Positions 53,471 to 63,251 of a DNA stretch of 64,000 nucleotides are shown piece by piece. Source of the DNA: CAVRUD01 sp963724285 (GTDB lineage Bacteria; Chloroflexota; Chloroflexia; Thermomicrobiales; UBA6265); NCBI GenBank assembly GCA_963724285.1, contig CAVRUD010000012.1, forward strand, positions 1-64,000, given 5' to 3'. The notes beneath the pieces are model-generated. The model saw nothing but the letters and a program-made list of their open reading frames with translations. It was not told where the DNA came from and ran no database searches. The position numbers and the translations under genes are program-made. Numbering within the stretch: the first letter of the stretch is position 1; each line of letters begins with the position of its first letter.

Positions 53471-55909
53471 ATGAGTGTTCACGCACTGCCCACCTCCGAT
53501 CGCGCCCATCGACGGCGAACGGAGACGGTCCGAATCAGACTGAGGCCGTCCGCGGGAGCCCCCTGGATCCATAGCCTCGCGCTCCTGATGATCGTCGCGC
53601 TGCTGACCTGGGTTGGGTTCATCCAGCTGCGCACGCCCGATGTCGCGCCCCTGACGGCGCCGCCGACCGCGTTCTCGGCCGAGCGAGCGATGGTCCATCT
53701 GAACGTCATCGCGAGCGAAAGCCGCGCCATCGGCATGCCGGGCCACGACGCGACGCGAGACTACCTGGTCGCGGAACTGACCGCGATGGGCCTCCAGCCG
53801 GAGATCCAGGCCACGTCCTCGGCCCTCCTGTTCGAGGGGGCGGACGCGTTCAGCGCCGGCATGATCTCGAACGTCATCGTGCGCATCCCCGGGACGGCCA
53901 ACACGGGCGCGATCGCGATCAACGCGCACTACGACGGCGGCTCGACCGGCCCCGCCGCGGGCGACAACGGCGTCGGGGTGGTCGCCACCCTGGAGGTCGT
54001 GCGTGCCTTCCTCGCCGGTGAGCCCCTCGCGAACGACCTGATCGTCGTCTTCAGCGACGGCGAAGAGAACGGTGACCTGGGCTCCGCCGCGTTCAACCAG
54101 GATCATCCCTGGGCCAGCGATGTCCGGATCGCCATCAACTTCGAGGCGCAGGGAACTGGTGGCCCGGCCATGCTCTACGCGACCAGCGACGACGACGGCT
54201 GGCTGACCGGGGAGTACCTCTCCGTCGCGCCGGAGGCGAGCGCCTACTCGCTGCTGCCGGAGCTGGTCCGCGCGCTGCCGGGACGACTGGCCTGCGATCT
54301 CGAGGACTACCTCATCAAGGGTGCGAGCGGCCTCGGGTTCGTGATCGCCGACGGCACGCCCGCCTACCACACGGAGATGGACACGGTCGCCGCCATCGAC
54401 CGCGGAAGCGTCCAGCAGGAGGGGGACAACACCCTCGCCGCGGTCCGGCACTTCGGGCAGCTCGACCTGACCGACGTACCGACGTCGGCAAACCGGGTCT
54501 ACTTCACGATCCTGCCCGGCGTGACGATCCACTACGGCGGTAGCTACGTCATCCCGATCGCCGCGCTCGTGACGTTGCTCGTGGGGGGAGTTATCGTCCT
54601 GGGAGTTCGGCGCCGGATGTTGAGCATCGGCGGTCTGGCCGTCGGGCTCGTGACGCTCCTGCTCGGTACGCTCCTGACCGTGGCCCTCGTCGACGCCGTC
54701 TGGTTCGCGATCAAGGCGACGAATCCCGACTTCCAGGTGTTCCTAGTCGGCCCGTACCAGACGGACGTGATCGTCCTGGCCCTCTCCCTACTCGCAATCG
54801 CGCTGATGGCGACGATGTACGTCCTGCTCCAGAAGCGCGTGCGGGCGGTGAACCTGACCGCCGGCGCCACGGTGGCGTGGACGCTTCTGATGTGGGCCGT
54901 CAGCCTCGCGGCGCCCGGGGCCAGCTACTTCCTGACCTGGCCGCTGCTCTTCGCCGTGTTGCCGCTGGCGTGGGCGATCCTCGCCCCCGAACGCGTCCGC
55001 CGCCCGCAGTGGAACCTGGCGGTATTGACGATCGCCCTCCTACCCGCCGCATTCCTGATCCCGGGTATCTCCTATCAGCTGGTCGGGTTGCTGAACCGGT
55101 TGGAGTACATGTTCGGCATCACGGGCAACATTCCCGTGCTGGGCTTGTGGGCGATCTTTATCGCGCCACTTGTCGGGCTGTTTGTCCTGCACCTGAACAC
55201 GCTCTCCGGTGACGGCGTCCGGCCGTACCGGTGGCTGGTTCCGGGGCTCACCGCGCTTGTGGCGGTGGCCCTGCTCGGGTGGACCACCGTCACCTCCGGG
55301 TTCGACGCCGAGCACCCGCGGCCCAACCACATCGCCTACGAACTCGACGCGGATACCGGCGCGGCCCGCTTCGTCAGCCTAGATGCAGAACTGGACTCCT
55401 GGACCTCGCAGTTCTTTCCGACAGATCCGGAAAAGGCCGACTACGAACTCCAGCCCGGCGTCGAGGCCTCGGTCTTTTCCGCGCCGACCACCGCCGTCGC
55501 GCTCGAACCGGCGGGCGTAGAGGTCGTGGCCGACACGACTACGGACAGCGTGCGGACGATCACCTTCCGCATCACGTCGCCGCGGAGCGCGCAGGATCTC
55601 CAGGCGGAGATCATCGCAGAGGGTGCGATCGTCGCAGCGACGATGGATGGCCGCGCGCTGGATCTGGAGGACTACGCTCCGGTGGAGACGGGCGGGTTGA
55701 CGTTCGGCTATGCCGGGATCGACGCCGATGGGATCGAGTTGACGATGACCATCCAGTCCCCAGACGCGATCACGGTCGAGGTCATGGAGACTAGCTACGG
55801 CTTGCCGGAGATCCCCGGCCTGGTAGTTGAGCCGCGTGCCGACGACCAGATGCAGGCGGCTGGCTTCCCGCCGGACGCCACAATCGTGCGGCGGACGGTT
55901 CTGGTCTGA
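53471..55909 (+). CDS. membrane-anchored M28 family metallopeptidase
   Basis: 812 residues. A single N-terminal helix (ALLMIVALLTWVGFIQL) precedes an M28 (aminopeptidase Y/glutaminyl-cyclase-like) domain with all zinc ligands: AINAHYDGGSTGPAAGDNGVG (His, Asp), VFSDGEENGDLGS (catalytic Glu and zinc Glu) and DGTPAYHTEMDTV (His). After residue 350 come seven or more hydrophobic helices, for example IPIAALVTLLVGGVIVLGV, then a C-terminal beta-rich domain from residue 640 on. The combination of an M28 domain and a multi-helix part resembles Fxna/ERMP1-type peptidases. Intact. Cleaves peptides outside the membrane. Confidence 0.88.
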   Translation: MSVHALPTSDRAHRRRTETVRIRLRPSAGAPWIHSLALLMIVALLTWVGFIQLRTPDVAPLTAPPTAFSAERAMVHLNVIASESRAIGMPGHDATRDYLVAELTAMGLQPEIQATSSALLFEGADAFSAGMISNVIVRIPGTANTGAIAINAHYDGGSTGPAAGDNGVGVVATLEVVRAFLAGEPLANDLIVVFSDGEENGDLGSAAFNQDHPWASDVRIAINFEAQGTGGPAMLYATSDDDGWLTGEYLSVAPEASAYSLLPELVRALPGRLACDLEDYLIKGASGLGFVIADGTPAYHTEMDTVAAIDRGSVQQEGDNTLAAVRHFGQLDLTDVPTSANRVYFTILPGVTIHYGGSYVIPIAALVTLLVGGVIVLGVRRRMLSIGGLAVGLVTLLLGTLLTVALVDAVWFAIKATNPDFQVFLVGPYQTDVIVLALSLLAIALMATMYVLLQKRVRAVNLTAGATVAWTLLMWAVSLAAPGASYFLTWPLLFAVLPLAWAILAPERVRRPQWNLAVLTIALLPAAFLIPGISYQLVGLLNRLEYMFGITGNIPVLGLWAIFIAPLVGLFVLHLNTLSGDGVRPYRWLVPGLTALVAVALLGWTTVTSGFDAEHPRPNHIAYELDADTGAARFVSLDAELDSWTSQFFPTDPEKADYELQPGVEASVFSAPTTAVALEPAGVEVVADTTTDSVRTITFRITSPRSAQDLQAEIIAEGAIVAATMDGRALDLEDYAPVETGGLTFGYAGIDADGIELTMTIQSPDAITVEVMETSYGLPEIPGLVVEPRADDQMQAAGFPPDATIVRRTVLV

Positions 55910-56273
55910 CACGTGGCGTGCCAGCGCGGTGCGCTCCTGTTCCGAGCGGAGACAGGGCGAACCGGGGGACCACGTTGCGACGGCTGGTGAACGAGTTCAT
56001 CGCCGCACGATGAGCAGCGCCTAGGTGATGATCAACATCGACAGTCAGCTAGAGTTCGCTCGGCCCAACGAAGCGACGAGCCCGGTACCCTATGACCGCC
56101 CCGGGTCTCTGTGACCCGCCATCCACGGAAGCAGCGCATCTTCGAGTACGGTGAGGATCTTCCGTCCTCCGAGAGGCGGAGCAAGCCCTTCACCAACGCG
56201 ATGACACCCGACGGATTCGGCGAGGCACGTTCGACAGGAACGAACCTCCCTGCGTAAGACCCGGAGAGCCACC
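55910..56273. other. 364 bp intergenic, no gene seen
   Basis: This separates the peptidase and glgX. A GAGAGCC before ATG 56274 serves as ribosome site. No open frame with a recognisable domain was found. Confidence 0.4.
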
Positions 56274-58442
56274 ATGAGACCGATCCTGCCCGGCAGTCCG
56301 TTCCCCCTGGGCGCCACCTGGGATGGATCGGGGGTGAACGTCGCCCTGACCTCCGCGTGTGCCAGCGGCGTTGATCTCTGTTTGTTCGCCGACCCAGGCG
56401 CCCAATCCGAGCGCGAACGCATCCCACTCGTGGAACGCACCGGCCCGATCTGGCACGGCTATGTGCCGGGGATCGGCCCGGGACAGTGCTACGGCTTTCG
56501 CGTGCACGGCCAGTACCATCCCGGCTCCGGACTACGCGGAAACCCGCACAAACTCCTCGTTGACCCTTACGCCAGAGCCATCGATGGCCGACTCGACTGG
56601 CACGCACCGGTCTTCGGATATCGCCGCGATCACCCCGGCCTCGACCTGTCGTTCGACGAGGAGGATGACGCTTGGGGCAAACCGAAGAGCGTGGTGATCG
56701 ATTCGGCGTTCGACTGGGGCGCCGACTGCCCACCGGGCGTCCCGTGGCCCGACACCGTGATCTATGAGGTGCACCTCAAGGGATTCACGAAGCAGCATCC
56801 GGACATCCCGGAACAGCTCCGCGGGACCTACAAAGGGTTGGAGCACCCGGCGGCCCTGGACCATCTCACACGGCTGGGCGTAACCGCGGTCGAACTCCTC
56901 CCAATCCAGGCGATCCTGGACGAGGAATACCTTGTGCGCCGCGGCATGTCCAACTACTGGGGCTACAACACGCTCGGCTACTTCGCCCCAGAACCCCGAT
57001 ACGCCAACGCGACGGATGCGGGCGAGCAGGTGGCCGAGTTCAAGGGGATGGTGCAGGCGCTTCACGCCGCCGGCATCGAGGTCATCCTTGACGTGGTCTA
57101 CAACCACACCGGGGAGGGCAACGAGCTGGGCCCCACGGTGTCCCTGCGCGGCATCAACAATCGCGCGTACTACCACCTCCAGCCCGGTGCGGAGCGCTAC
57201 TACATGGACTACACCGGCACCGGGAATTCCCTCCACGGCAGCGAACCGGAAACCCTCAAGCTCATCACCGATTCGCTGCGCTACTGGGTGGAGGTGATGC
57301 ACGTCGACGGCTTCCGCTTCGACCTCGCGACGGTTCTCGCACGCCACCTGCACGACGTCGATCGCTTCTCACCCTTCCTTGATGTCGTCCACCAGGATCC
57401 GGTCCTCTCCCGGGTGAAGTTGATCGCCGAGCCGTGGGACATCGGCGAAGGGGGCTATCAGATCGGCAACTTTCCGTGGCCGTGGAGCGAATGGAATGGC
57501 CGCTATCGGGACACCGTCCGCCGGTACTGGCGGGGCGATCCGGGATGCATCCCCGACCTGGCGCAACGGCTGCTTGGTTCTCCGGATCTCTACACCGACG
57601 ATCGGCGTCATCCGCACGCGAGCGTCAACTTCGTGACCGCCCACGACGGCTTCACCTTGGCGGATGTCGTCACCTACGACCACAAACACAACGAGGCCAA
57701 CGGTGAGGGCAACCGAGACGGGACCGACGCCAACTGGTCGTGCAACTATGGTCACGACGGGCCGAGCGATGCCCCAGAAATCACCGCGCGTCGCCAGCGG
57801 CAGCAGCGCAACCTGCTGGCGACGCTTCTCCTGTCCCAAGGGGTGCCGATGCTCTGCGGAGGCGACGAGATTGGCCGCACGCAGATCGGGAACAACAACG
57901 CCTATTGCCAGGACAACGCGCTGAGCTGGTTCGACTGGGACCTTGACGAACGACGCCGGTCGCTGCTCGAGTTCACCCGTTTCGTTATCGCCCTACGCCG
58001 TACGCATCCCTGCTTCCGGTTGCACCGGTTCCCCGGAGAATCGGAACCCGACGGTGGCTCGGTCGCCGCCGAGTGGCTGCGTCCGGATGGCCAGGTGATG
58101 ACGGACACGGACTGGAGCACCGCATGGGCCCGCGCCATCGCGCTGCGATTGACGAAGGTGGGACGGGACGGACAGCCGGTCGCCGACCACGCGCTGCTGC
58201 TCAATGCCGCGCACAATGCCGTGCACTACACCTTGCCCGGGTCCGCGGCAGCGGGGTGGCAGACCCTGCTCGACACCGCGTCCTGGCCATCGGTCGACGA
58301 CACGGTCTTAGCCGGCGGCGAAGGGCGCATTCTCGAGCCGCAGTCCTTGGTCCTGCTGCACGCCACCGTCCACCGAGTAACGACGACGACGCGGAATCCC
58401 GGATCTCCGGGCACCCCCGCATACTCGATGACCGCGAAGTAG
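56274..58442 (+). CDS. glgX: glycogen debranching enzyme GlgX
   Basis: A 722-residue GH13 isoamylase-type enzyme. An N-terminal CBM48 domain (LPGSPFPLGATWDGSGVNVAL...) leads to the catalytic (beta/alpha)8 barrel: IYEVHLKGFTKQHPDIPEQL, EVILDVVYNHTGEGN (region I), DGFRFDLA (nucleophile Asp, near residue 343), LIAEPWDIG (acid/base Glu, near 385) and NFVTAHDGFTLADV (third Asp, near 455). The motif GRTQIGNNNAYCQDN is typical of GlgX. It removes alpha-1,6 branches from glycogen-derived limit dextrins in the cytoplasm. Full length, one frame. No other glycogen gene is adjacent. Confidence 0.95.
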   Translation: MRPILPGSPFPLGATWDGSGVNVALTSACASGVDLCLFADPGAQSERERIPLVERTGPIWHGYVPGIGPGQCYGFRVHGQYHPGSGLRGNPHKLLVDPYARAIDGRLDWHAPVFGYRRDHPGLDLSFDEEDDAWGKPKSVVIDSAFDWGADCPPGVPWPDTVIYEVHLKGFTKQHPDIPEQLRGTYKGLEHPAALDHLTRLGVTAVELLPIQAILDEEYLVRRGMSNYWGYNTLGYFAPEPRYANATDAGEQVAEFKGMVQALHAAGIEVILDVVYNHTGEGNELGPTVSLRGINNRAYYHLQPGAERYYMDYTGTGNSLHGSEPETLKLITDSLRYWVEVMHVDGFRFDLATVLARHLHDVDRFSPFLDVVHQDPVLSRVKLIAEPWDIGEGGYQIGNFPWPWSEWNGRYRDTVRRYWRGDPGCIPDLAQRLLGSPDLYTDDRRHPHASVNFVTAHDGFTLADVVTYDHKHNEANGEGNRDGTDANWSCNYGHDGPSDAPEITARRQRQQRNLLATLLLSQGVPMLCGGDEIGRTQIGNNNAYCQDNALSWFDWDLDERRRSLLEFTRFVIALRRTHPCFRLHRFPGESEPDGGSVAAEWLRPDGQVMTDTDWSTAWARAIALRLTKVGRDGQPVADHALLLNAAHNAVHYTLPGSAAAGWQTLLDTASWPSVDDTVLAGGEGRILEPQSLVLLHATVHRVTTTTRNPGSPGTPAYSMTAK

Positions 58443-58462
58443 CGTAAGAGGAGAAAGCTATC

Positions 58463-58816
58463 ATGGCGATTCAAGCCCGGGTGGTGAGTGCCGCCGTAGC
58501 ACCGGCGGACGTGGAGAAGCTTCGGAGTGTGCTCAACGAGGTCGTCATCCCGACCGCCCGGGAGCAACCCGGGTTCCGTGGCGCGCTCACGCTCCTCGAC
58601 CATGGCACCGGCAAGGGGATGATGATCACGCTCTGGGCCTCAGCGGAGGACCTGGTCGCCGGCGAGGCGAGTGGTTACCTCGGACGCCAGATCGCCGCCG
58701 TCGCGCCGATCCTGCGCGCACCCGCCATCCGCGAGACGTATCAGGTCGACCTCGCCGCGGGCCCAGATCATGCCTCTTCGCTCGTACTGGCCGAAGACCG
58801 GGACACCCCGTTTTAG
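58463..58816 (+). CDS. small ABM-like (ferredoxin-fold) protein
   Basis: 117 residues from ATG 58463, with GAGGAGAAAGC a few bases before. QARVVSAAVAPADVEKLRSVLNEVVIPTAREQPGFRGAL and GKGMMITLWASAEDLVAGEASGYLGRQIAAV follow the betaalphabeta pattern of antibiotic-biosynthesis-monooxygenase-like dimeric barrels, but no catalytic His is obvious. It is 20 bp after glgX and probably co-transcribed with it; a functional link is not suggested by family. Confidence 0.6.
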   Translation: MAIQARVVSAAVAPADVEKLRSVLNEVVIPTAREQPGFRGALTLLDHGTGKGMMITLWASAEDLVAGEASGYLGRQIAAVAPILRAPAIRETYQVDLAAGPDHASSLVLAEDRDTPF

Positions 58817-59038
58817 ACGGCCCGGCGGGCGCCCCGCGGCTGAGGCCGGGACGCCCATTGGCGCGGGCTCACCGGTGCACGCCCGTTCCCATTCGGATCG
58901 CCGTTCGGTCGTGAGCAACATCGGGCACGCCACAACGCAGCACCGACGGAGCCGACGCGCGTCTCGCCCGCCGTGGTGCCCCCGCCGGGACGGGTCGGGG
59001 GTTGGCCCAAGTCCCTGCGGGTGATCCCGACCGGACGG
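58817..59038. other. 222 bp between convergent genes
   Basis: No gene or clear terminator hairpin was identified between the ABM-like gene and the convergent alcohol dehydrogenase. Confidence 0.4.
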
Positions 59039-60157
59039 CTACGGCGTGATCGCGACCTTGAGCACCCCGTCCCGCTGGTGCCCGAACAGGTCGTACGCCT
59101 CCACGATGCCGTCGAGCGCAAACCGGTGGGTCAGGAGCGGCGTCAGGTCGAGTCGCCCGTGCCGGACCAGCTCCATCAGCTGGCGCATGCGCTCCTTCCC
59201 GCCCGGACACAGCGTCGTCACGATCGCGTGGTCCCCGAGCCCGCCGACGTAGGCGTCGGCGGGGATCGCCAGCTTACCGGCGTAGATGCCGAGGCTGGAG
59301 AGCGTGCCGCCCGGCCGCAACGCGCGCAGGCAGCTCTCGAAGGTCGCCTGGGTGCCCAGCGCCTCGATCGCGACGTCGGCGCCCCGCCCCTCGGTGGCAC
59401 GCTTGACCGCCGCGATCGGGTCCTGCTCGCGGAAGTCGATGACCTCGTCGGCACCCAGGCGTTTCGCCATCTCCAGCCGCTCGGGGATGCCGTCCACGGC
59501 GATGACGTACGACGCCCCCTTGAGGCGCGCGCCGGCGGTGGCGCAGAGCCCGATCGGGCCCTGGGCGAAGACGACCACCACGTCACCGATCGTGACGTTG
59601 GCCTTCTCGGACGCCGAGATGCCGGTCGACGCGATGTCCGCCAGCAGGACAACATCCTCGTCCCGCAGGTCGTCGGGGATCTTCGTCAGGTTCGCCTGGG
59701 CGTAGGGCACCCGGTAGTACTCGGCTTGCACGCCGTCGATCGAGTTGCCGAGCCGCCAGCCACCGCCGGGCACCCAGTGGTCGTGGGTGCCGGCGCACTG
59801 CGCCGCCTGGCCATGCAGGCAGTAGTAGCAGGTGCCGCACGGCGTGATCGCCCCGACCAGCACCCGGTCACCGACCCGATAGCCGTCGACGCCTGGTCCC
59901 AGTTCGTGGATGACGCCCACCGGCTCGTGCCCGAGCACCCGCCCCGGCTCAACCGGCCACTCGCCCTTGAGGATGTGCACGTCGGTGCCGCAGATGGTTG
60001 TCATCGTGACGCGCACGATCGCCTCACCGGAACCGGCCGTTGGGATCGGAACGGATTCCAGACGCAGATCGTTGACCGCGTGAAACACCGCCGCGCGCAT
60101 CCCGTCGGTCGCACCTGGTTCGGGACGTGTCTGTCTTGTACTCGTGATCGCAGACAT
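59039..60157 (-). CDS. zinc-dependent alcohol dehydrogenase
   Basis: 372 residues from ATG 60157 (AGAAAGGATCTGCGAGCC upstream). A medium-chain dehydrogenase: catalytic zinc CGTDVHILKGEW and GHEPVGVIHELGPG, structural zinc CGTCYYCLHGQAAQC, coenzyme fold VVFAQGPIGLCATAGARLKGA with VIAVD for NAD(H) preference, and the C-terminal substrate region HRFALDGIVEAYDLF. The 20-residue leader before MRAAVFHAVNDL is unusual but lacks signal features. It oxidises an alcohol or similar substrate; which one is unknown. Confidence 0.9.
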   Translation of the reverse strand: MSAITSTRQTRPEPGATDGMRAAVFHAVNDLRLESVPIPTAGSGEAIVRVTMTTICGTDVHILKGEWPVEPGRVLGHEPVGVIHELGPGVDGYRVGDRVLVGAITPCGTCYYCLHGQAAQCAGTHDHWVPGGGWRLGNSIDGVQAEYYRVPYAQANLTKIPDDLRDEDVVLLADIASTGISASEKANVTIGDVVVVFAQGPIGLCATAGARLKGASYVIAVDGIPERLEMAKRLGADEVIDFREQDPIAAVKRATEGRGADVAIEALGTQATFESCLRALRPGGTLSSLGIYAGKLAIPADAYVGGLGDHAIVTTLCPGGKERMRQLMELVRHGRLDLTPLLTHRFALDGIVEAYDLFGHQRDGVLKVAITP

Positions 60158-60366
60158 GGCTCGCAGATCCTTTCTGATGCCAGCGTTTTGCCGGCCAGCA
60201 AACGTGTGGCGTGTTGCATCACCCCGGTCGCGTTGATCGGGACCTGCGCCGACGGGTGGGCACCGCCCGGTCAGCGTACCGCGGCGCCCGTTGCAGACGG
60301 GACACCGTGACCGGCCTGCGCGTTGCAGGTTCGTGACACGAATGGGCGGGCGGAAGAGGCGGGGGC
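60158..60366. other. 209 bp intergenic, no gene seen
   Basis: Between the dehydrogenase start and the next minus-strand gene; no element was recognised. Confidence 0.4.
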
Positions 60367-60684
60367 CTACGGATGCGGGCACGGGGCGGCCTTGGCGGTC
60401 ACAGGGGAATGGTCCCCATGGACCACCTCTGCGTCCGACACACGGCGCATCGACGGCGCCATCCTGGGCAGGTCGGTTCGGCAGACATCGTCGATATCGT
60501 TGCGGCAGGCCTCCGGCTGGCCTTGCTCGAGGTAGTACTCGAGCAAGTGCAGGTGGCGCACCAAGTTGCCGTTGGCCAGACCAGCCGGCAGCGCCTCCTC
60601 CATGGACTGATACAGCGTCTGGAGGATCTTCGCGTCGCGGAGGAGATCGCTCGGGTCGGCCCCGGCGACAAACGTCTCGTGCAC
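60367..60684 (-). CDS. hypothetical helical protein
   Basis: 105 residues if it starts at GTG 60684 (HETFVAGADPSD); the open frame runs further upstream into the next gene's 3' end. LLRDAKILQTLYQSMEEALPAGLANGNLVRHLHLLEYYLEQG is one long helical hairpin, followed by the polar ACRNDIDDVCRTDLPRM. No family is recognised. The 3' neighbour of the duplicated-domain protein at 60725 and probably in its operon. Confidence 0.45.
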   Translation of the reverse strand: MHETFVAGADPSDLLRDAKILQTLYQSMEEALPAGLANGNLVRHLHLLEYYLEQGQPEACRNDIDDVCRTDLPRMAPSMRRVSDAEVVHGDHSPVTAKAAPCPHP

Positions 60685-60724
60685 ACGCTCCGCTGGCGCC
60701 GCGTGCGCGGCCTGTGCGCCGGGC

Positions 60725-61219
60725 TCACTGGCGGCGCGCGTCCTCCCCGCCCCAGACGTTCTCGTGCAGATACGCGAGCAAGATCTGCTCCAGCCGGTCG
60801 CGGATGGCGAGCGCCTGCTCCGGCGAGAGGCGGACGACCCCGTGGCCATCCGGATGGACGCTCTCGACCAGGACCACGTCCAACACGGGGCGGCCGTCCG
60901 CACCGGGGCGACTGAGCGGCCACGCCTCCACCCCGCTCCGCCCGAGCCGGACCTCGAGATCGTCGGGCCGGAGCGCCGGGTCCGCGGGCGCGGTGGGCGG
61001 CCCATCGGCGCGGGCGCCGTGGAGGAAGACGGCCGCGATGTGGGTGAGGCGGCCGTGCAGGGAGAGTGCCTGATCGGCCGACAGGTGGAGGCGACCGTGG
61101 CCGAGCGGGTGGGCGCTCTCGACGACCACCTTGATCAGCATCCGCTGGTGGCCCCCACCCTCGGCCGCGACCGGCCACGCCGCCGCCTCGAGCGTGCCGA
61201 GCTTGCTGTGCCTGTGCAT
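60725..61219 (-). CDS. hypothetical protein with an internal duplication
   Basis: 164 residues from ATG 61219 (with GGAGGGCACC upstream). Two units of about 45 residues are plainly related: KVVVESAHPLGHGRLHLSAD...QALSLHGRLTHIAAVFLHG and DVVLVESVHPDGHGVVRLSP...QALAIRDRLEQILLAYLHE. Shared motif: VES.HP.GHG..(R)LS..QAL....RL..I....LH. The linker is Asp/Pro-rich. No known family came to mind. It sits in a run of small minus-strand genes between the alcohol dehydrogenase and the flavin-type protein at 61710. Confidence 0.6.
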   Translation of the reverse strand: MHRHSKLGTLEAAAWPVAAEGGGHQRMLIKVVVESAHPLGHGRLHLSADQALSLHGRLTHIAAVFLHGARADGPPTAPADPALRPDDLEVRLGRSGVEAWPLSRPGADGRPVLDVVLVESVHPDGHGVVRLSPEQALAIRDRLEQILLAYLHENVWGGEDARRQ

Positions 61220-61686
61220 GGTGCCCTCCTGGAGGTCGGCCGCGCGATAGGGAGCGTGGCGGACGGGAGCGTCGTCCGCCCGCTGCGTGGCTCCGGTTCC
61301 GCCCGGGCGAGATCCCCGGACGCGTCACCACCCCGCTCGGCGTCGTGCGCACCCCGGGCGGGATGGCGTCGCGCCCGGCGGCGCCGGGTCCGGCGGTTCC
61401 ACCCGCAGGGGATGCGATAGCAGCCGCACGGGTGGTCGGTGACGTGGGCGAGGATCGCGTCTCCCGCCACACACCGGCGGATCCCGTCCGCATCTCCCGC
61501 GCCCGCGCTGATCACGTCCGGTGGGGCGGCGGGCGCCACCGGGCAGGTCTCGGCCCAGAACTGGGCCATCCAGTCGGCGAAGGCGGCGGCCTCCGGGTCA
61601 CGCGCTCCCCGCACCCCGGCCGCCGCCGCGCCTCGCGCCCGCGCCATGCATCGCTCGTAGTGGCGTGCCAGCTCCTGCGGTGTCAT
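61135..61686 (-). CDS. hypothetical protein, C terminus uncertain
   Basis: From ATG 61686 (TCCTCGAGGAGGTGCGTG-type ribosome site, GAGGAGGTGCGTG) the frame reads MTPQELARHYERCMARARG, DPEAAAFADWMAQFWAETCP and GDAILAHVTDHPCGCYRIPCGWN, which look coding and contain four Cys. After that the Arg-rich sequence looks noncoding and overlaps the gene at 60725 by 85 bp, so the true end is probably near 61380 after an unseen frame change. Function unknown. Confidence 0.4.
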   Translation of the reverse strand: MTPQELARHYERCMARARGAAAAGVRGARDPEAAAFADWMAQFWAETCPVAPAAPPDVISAGAGDADGIRRCVAGDAILAHVTDHPCGCYRIPCGWNRRTRRRRARRHPARGAHDAERGGDASGDLARAEPEPRSGRTTLPSATLPIARPTSRRAPCTGTASSARSRRRRGRSRPRVGATSGC

Positions 61687-61709
61687 CACGCACCTCCTCG
61701 AACGCGGTC

Positions 61710-62126
61710 TCAATCCCAGCCGACGGGGCCAACGAACCGGCCGGTCTTGGCGATGAGCCGGAGCCGGAAGACGACGCCGGGCGCGTCGTCCGCCGCCGAG
61801 ACGACCGTCGGCTCCGCCGCGGCCAGCAGCCGCAGGGCCGCTCCGCGCTCGGCCGGCTCGGTCACCGCCTCGTAGCGCCCGTCGGCCACGACGCTGCACC
61901 AGTGGGTTGGGTCGTCGCGCCGGTCCACCTCGAAGCAGACGCGCGGATCGGCCCGGAGGGCGGCGAGCTTGCGGCCCGGCAGGGCGCGGCCGTAGACGTC
62001 GCCGCCGGCGTAGGCGTAGGTGATCGGGACGACGTAGGGGCGCCCGTCGGCCAGGCAGGCCAGGCGGCCGACGTGCTGGCGGTGGAGGACGGCCTCGACC
62101 TCGTCCGGGTGCAGCGATCCGATCAT
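61710..62126 (-). CDS. pyridoxamine 5'-phosphate oxidase family protein
   Basis: 138 residues from ATG 62126, behind GAAAGGAGGCTCCG. The split-barrel flavin fold is shown by LHRQHVGRLACLADGRPYVVPITYAYAGGDVY, GRKLAALRADPRVCFEVD and HWCSVVADGRYEAVT. Members of this class bind FMN, haem or F420 and reduce or bind small ligands; it resembles the nitroimidazole-resistance/F420-type rather than true PdxH. Intact. Confidence 0.82.
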   Translation of the reverse strand: MIGSLHPDEVEAVLHRQHVGRLACLADGRPYVVPITYAYAGGDVYGRALPGRKLAALRADPRVCFEVDRRDDPTHWCSVVADGRYEAVTEPAERGAALRLLAAAEPTVVSAADDAPGVVFRLRLIAKTGRFVGPVGWD

Positions 62127-62588
62127 CGGAGCCTCCTTTCGGCGTTGCTGCGACCCTACCCCCGGCGGCGTGTCAGCCGCGCCCACGACGGGGGCCGCGG
62201 CGTGCCAAACGCGTCACAACCGTGTGCCTGCCCGACCCGGCGGTGGGGCCTAGGCCGCCCCTCTGAGCCGTTCGTGCAACGGCAGCCGCCCTGATCTGGC
62301 AGAGACCCGGCTGTGGGCCGTGGCTGACCGGTGGGGCCGGCCGGCGCCACACCGCCGCAACCCTTGGCGTGCCCGCTCGCGCACCGGGCACCGAATCGGT
62401 ACGTTCCTGCAACGCCACGGCCGGACGATGCCGCGGGATTGGTGCGGGCGACGCGCTATCGTCTTCGCTGGCCGGCTGGAAGGCTTCGGCCGATCCTCGC
62501 GATCACCCGCTGCCGTTGCTGACACGACCCGCCGCGCCCGCCATCATCTGGACCCTACACCTGCGGTGATCGTCTGCGAGGGTCCGCC
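62127..62588. other. 462 bp intergenic, no gene seen
   Basis: Upstream of the split-barrel gene and the small plus-strand gene at 62589. Only GC-rich noncoding sequence was seen. Confidence 0.4.
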
Positions 62589-62909
62589 ATGGCGAGCGTC
62601 CTGCGCTCGGCCGCCTGCTACGCCGTCGTCTCCTTCGGCAGCTCGCCCCAGTACCATCGATGGCTCGACGTCGACGCCACCGGCAACGCCACGCCCGCGG
62701 CCGCCTCCGAGTCGGCGGCCGACCTCGCCGTGGAGCTGCGCGACTTCGCCATCGTCGGACTCCCGGCGCACGTCGCCCCCGGTCCGGCCTGGGTGGTGGT
62801 CGACCTCGGCGCCGGGCAGTTACCTTGCTGCCTGCTTCATGCCGGACCGAGACAGCGGGACGCCGCACGCGTTTATGGGATGCTGACCGTCGTTGCCGTC
62901 GGGGGATAG
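62589..62909 (+). CDS. hypothetical protein
   Basis: 106 codons from ATG 62589: MASVLRSAACYAVVSFGSSP, RWLDVDATGNATPAAASESA, LAVELRDFAIVGLPAHVAPG, then PAWVVVDLGAGQ. Near 62820 an alternative frame gives LAACFMPDRDSGTPHAFMGC to 62886, which reads equally well, so a frame break there is possible. No family recognised. Confidence 0.4.
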   Translation: MASVLRSAACYAVVSFGSSPQYHRWLDVDATGNATPAAASESAADLAVELRDFAIVGLPAHVAPGPAWVVVDLGAGQLPCCLLHAGPRQRDAARVYGMLTVVAVGG

Positions 62910-63251
62910 GCGCCAGAGCGGGTCCACCGGCGGCAGCGGGGCAAACACCCGCTCTTTGGTCCGAATCATGGCGTCCTCTCAAGCTGGACGCTTGATGGTA
63001 CCTGGCCGGGTCGATGTCATGACCTCGATCGCGTGATCGACGTGCGGACCGGTGTCGCGGTCGCGGAAACGCGGGGCGCGAGGGAGGCCGCCTGGGCCGG
63101 ATCCGGTCCCGTGTAGGCGGCCTCGGACGCTGGCGGGCGGGCGCCTCGAGGCCTTCGCCCGCTTGAGGGTCCATCGCTTCCTTCCCCTCCTGACCCCAGT
63201 GCCGTCTCGCTTGACAATCGGGCGCTGGCGTCCTATGATGCGGCGCGTAGA
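62910..63251. other. 342 bp intergenic, no gene seen
   Basis: No reading frame with a domain or ribosome site. It ends in the Fur-like palindrome at 63252. Confidence 0.4.
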
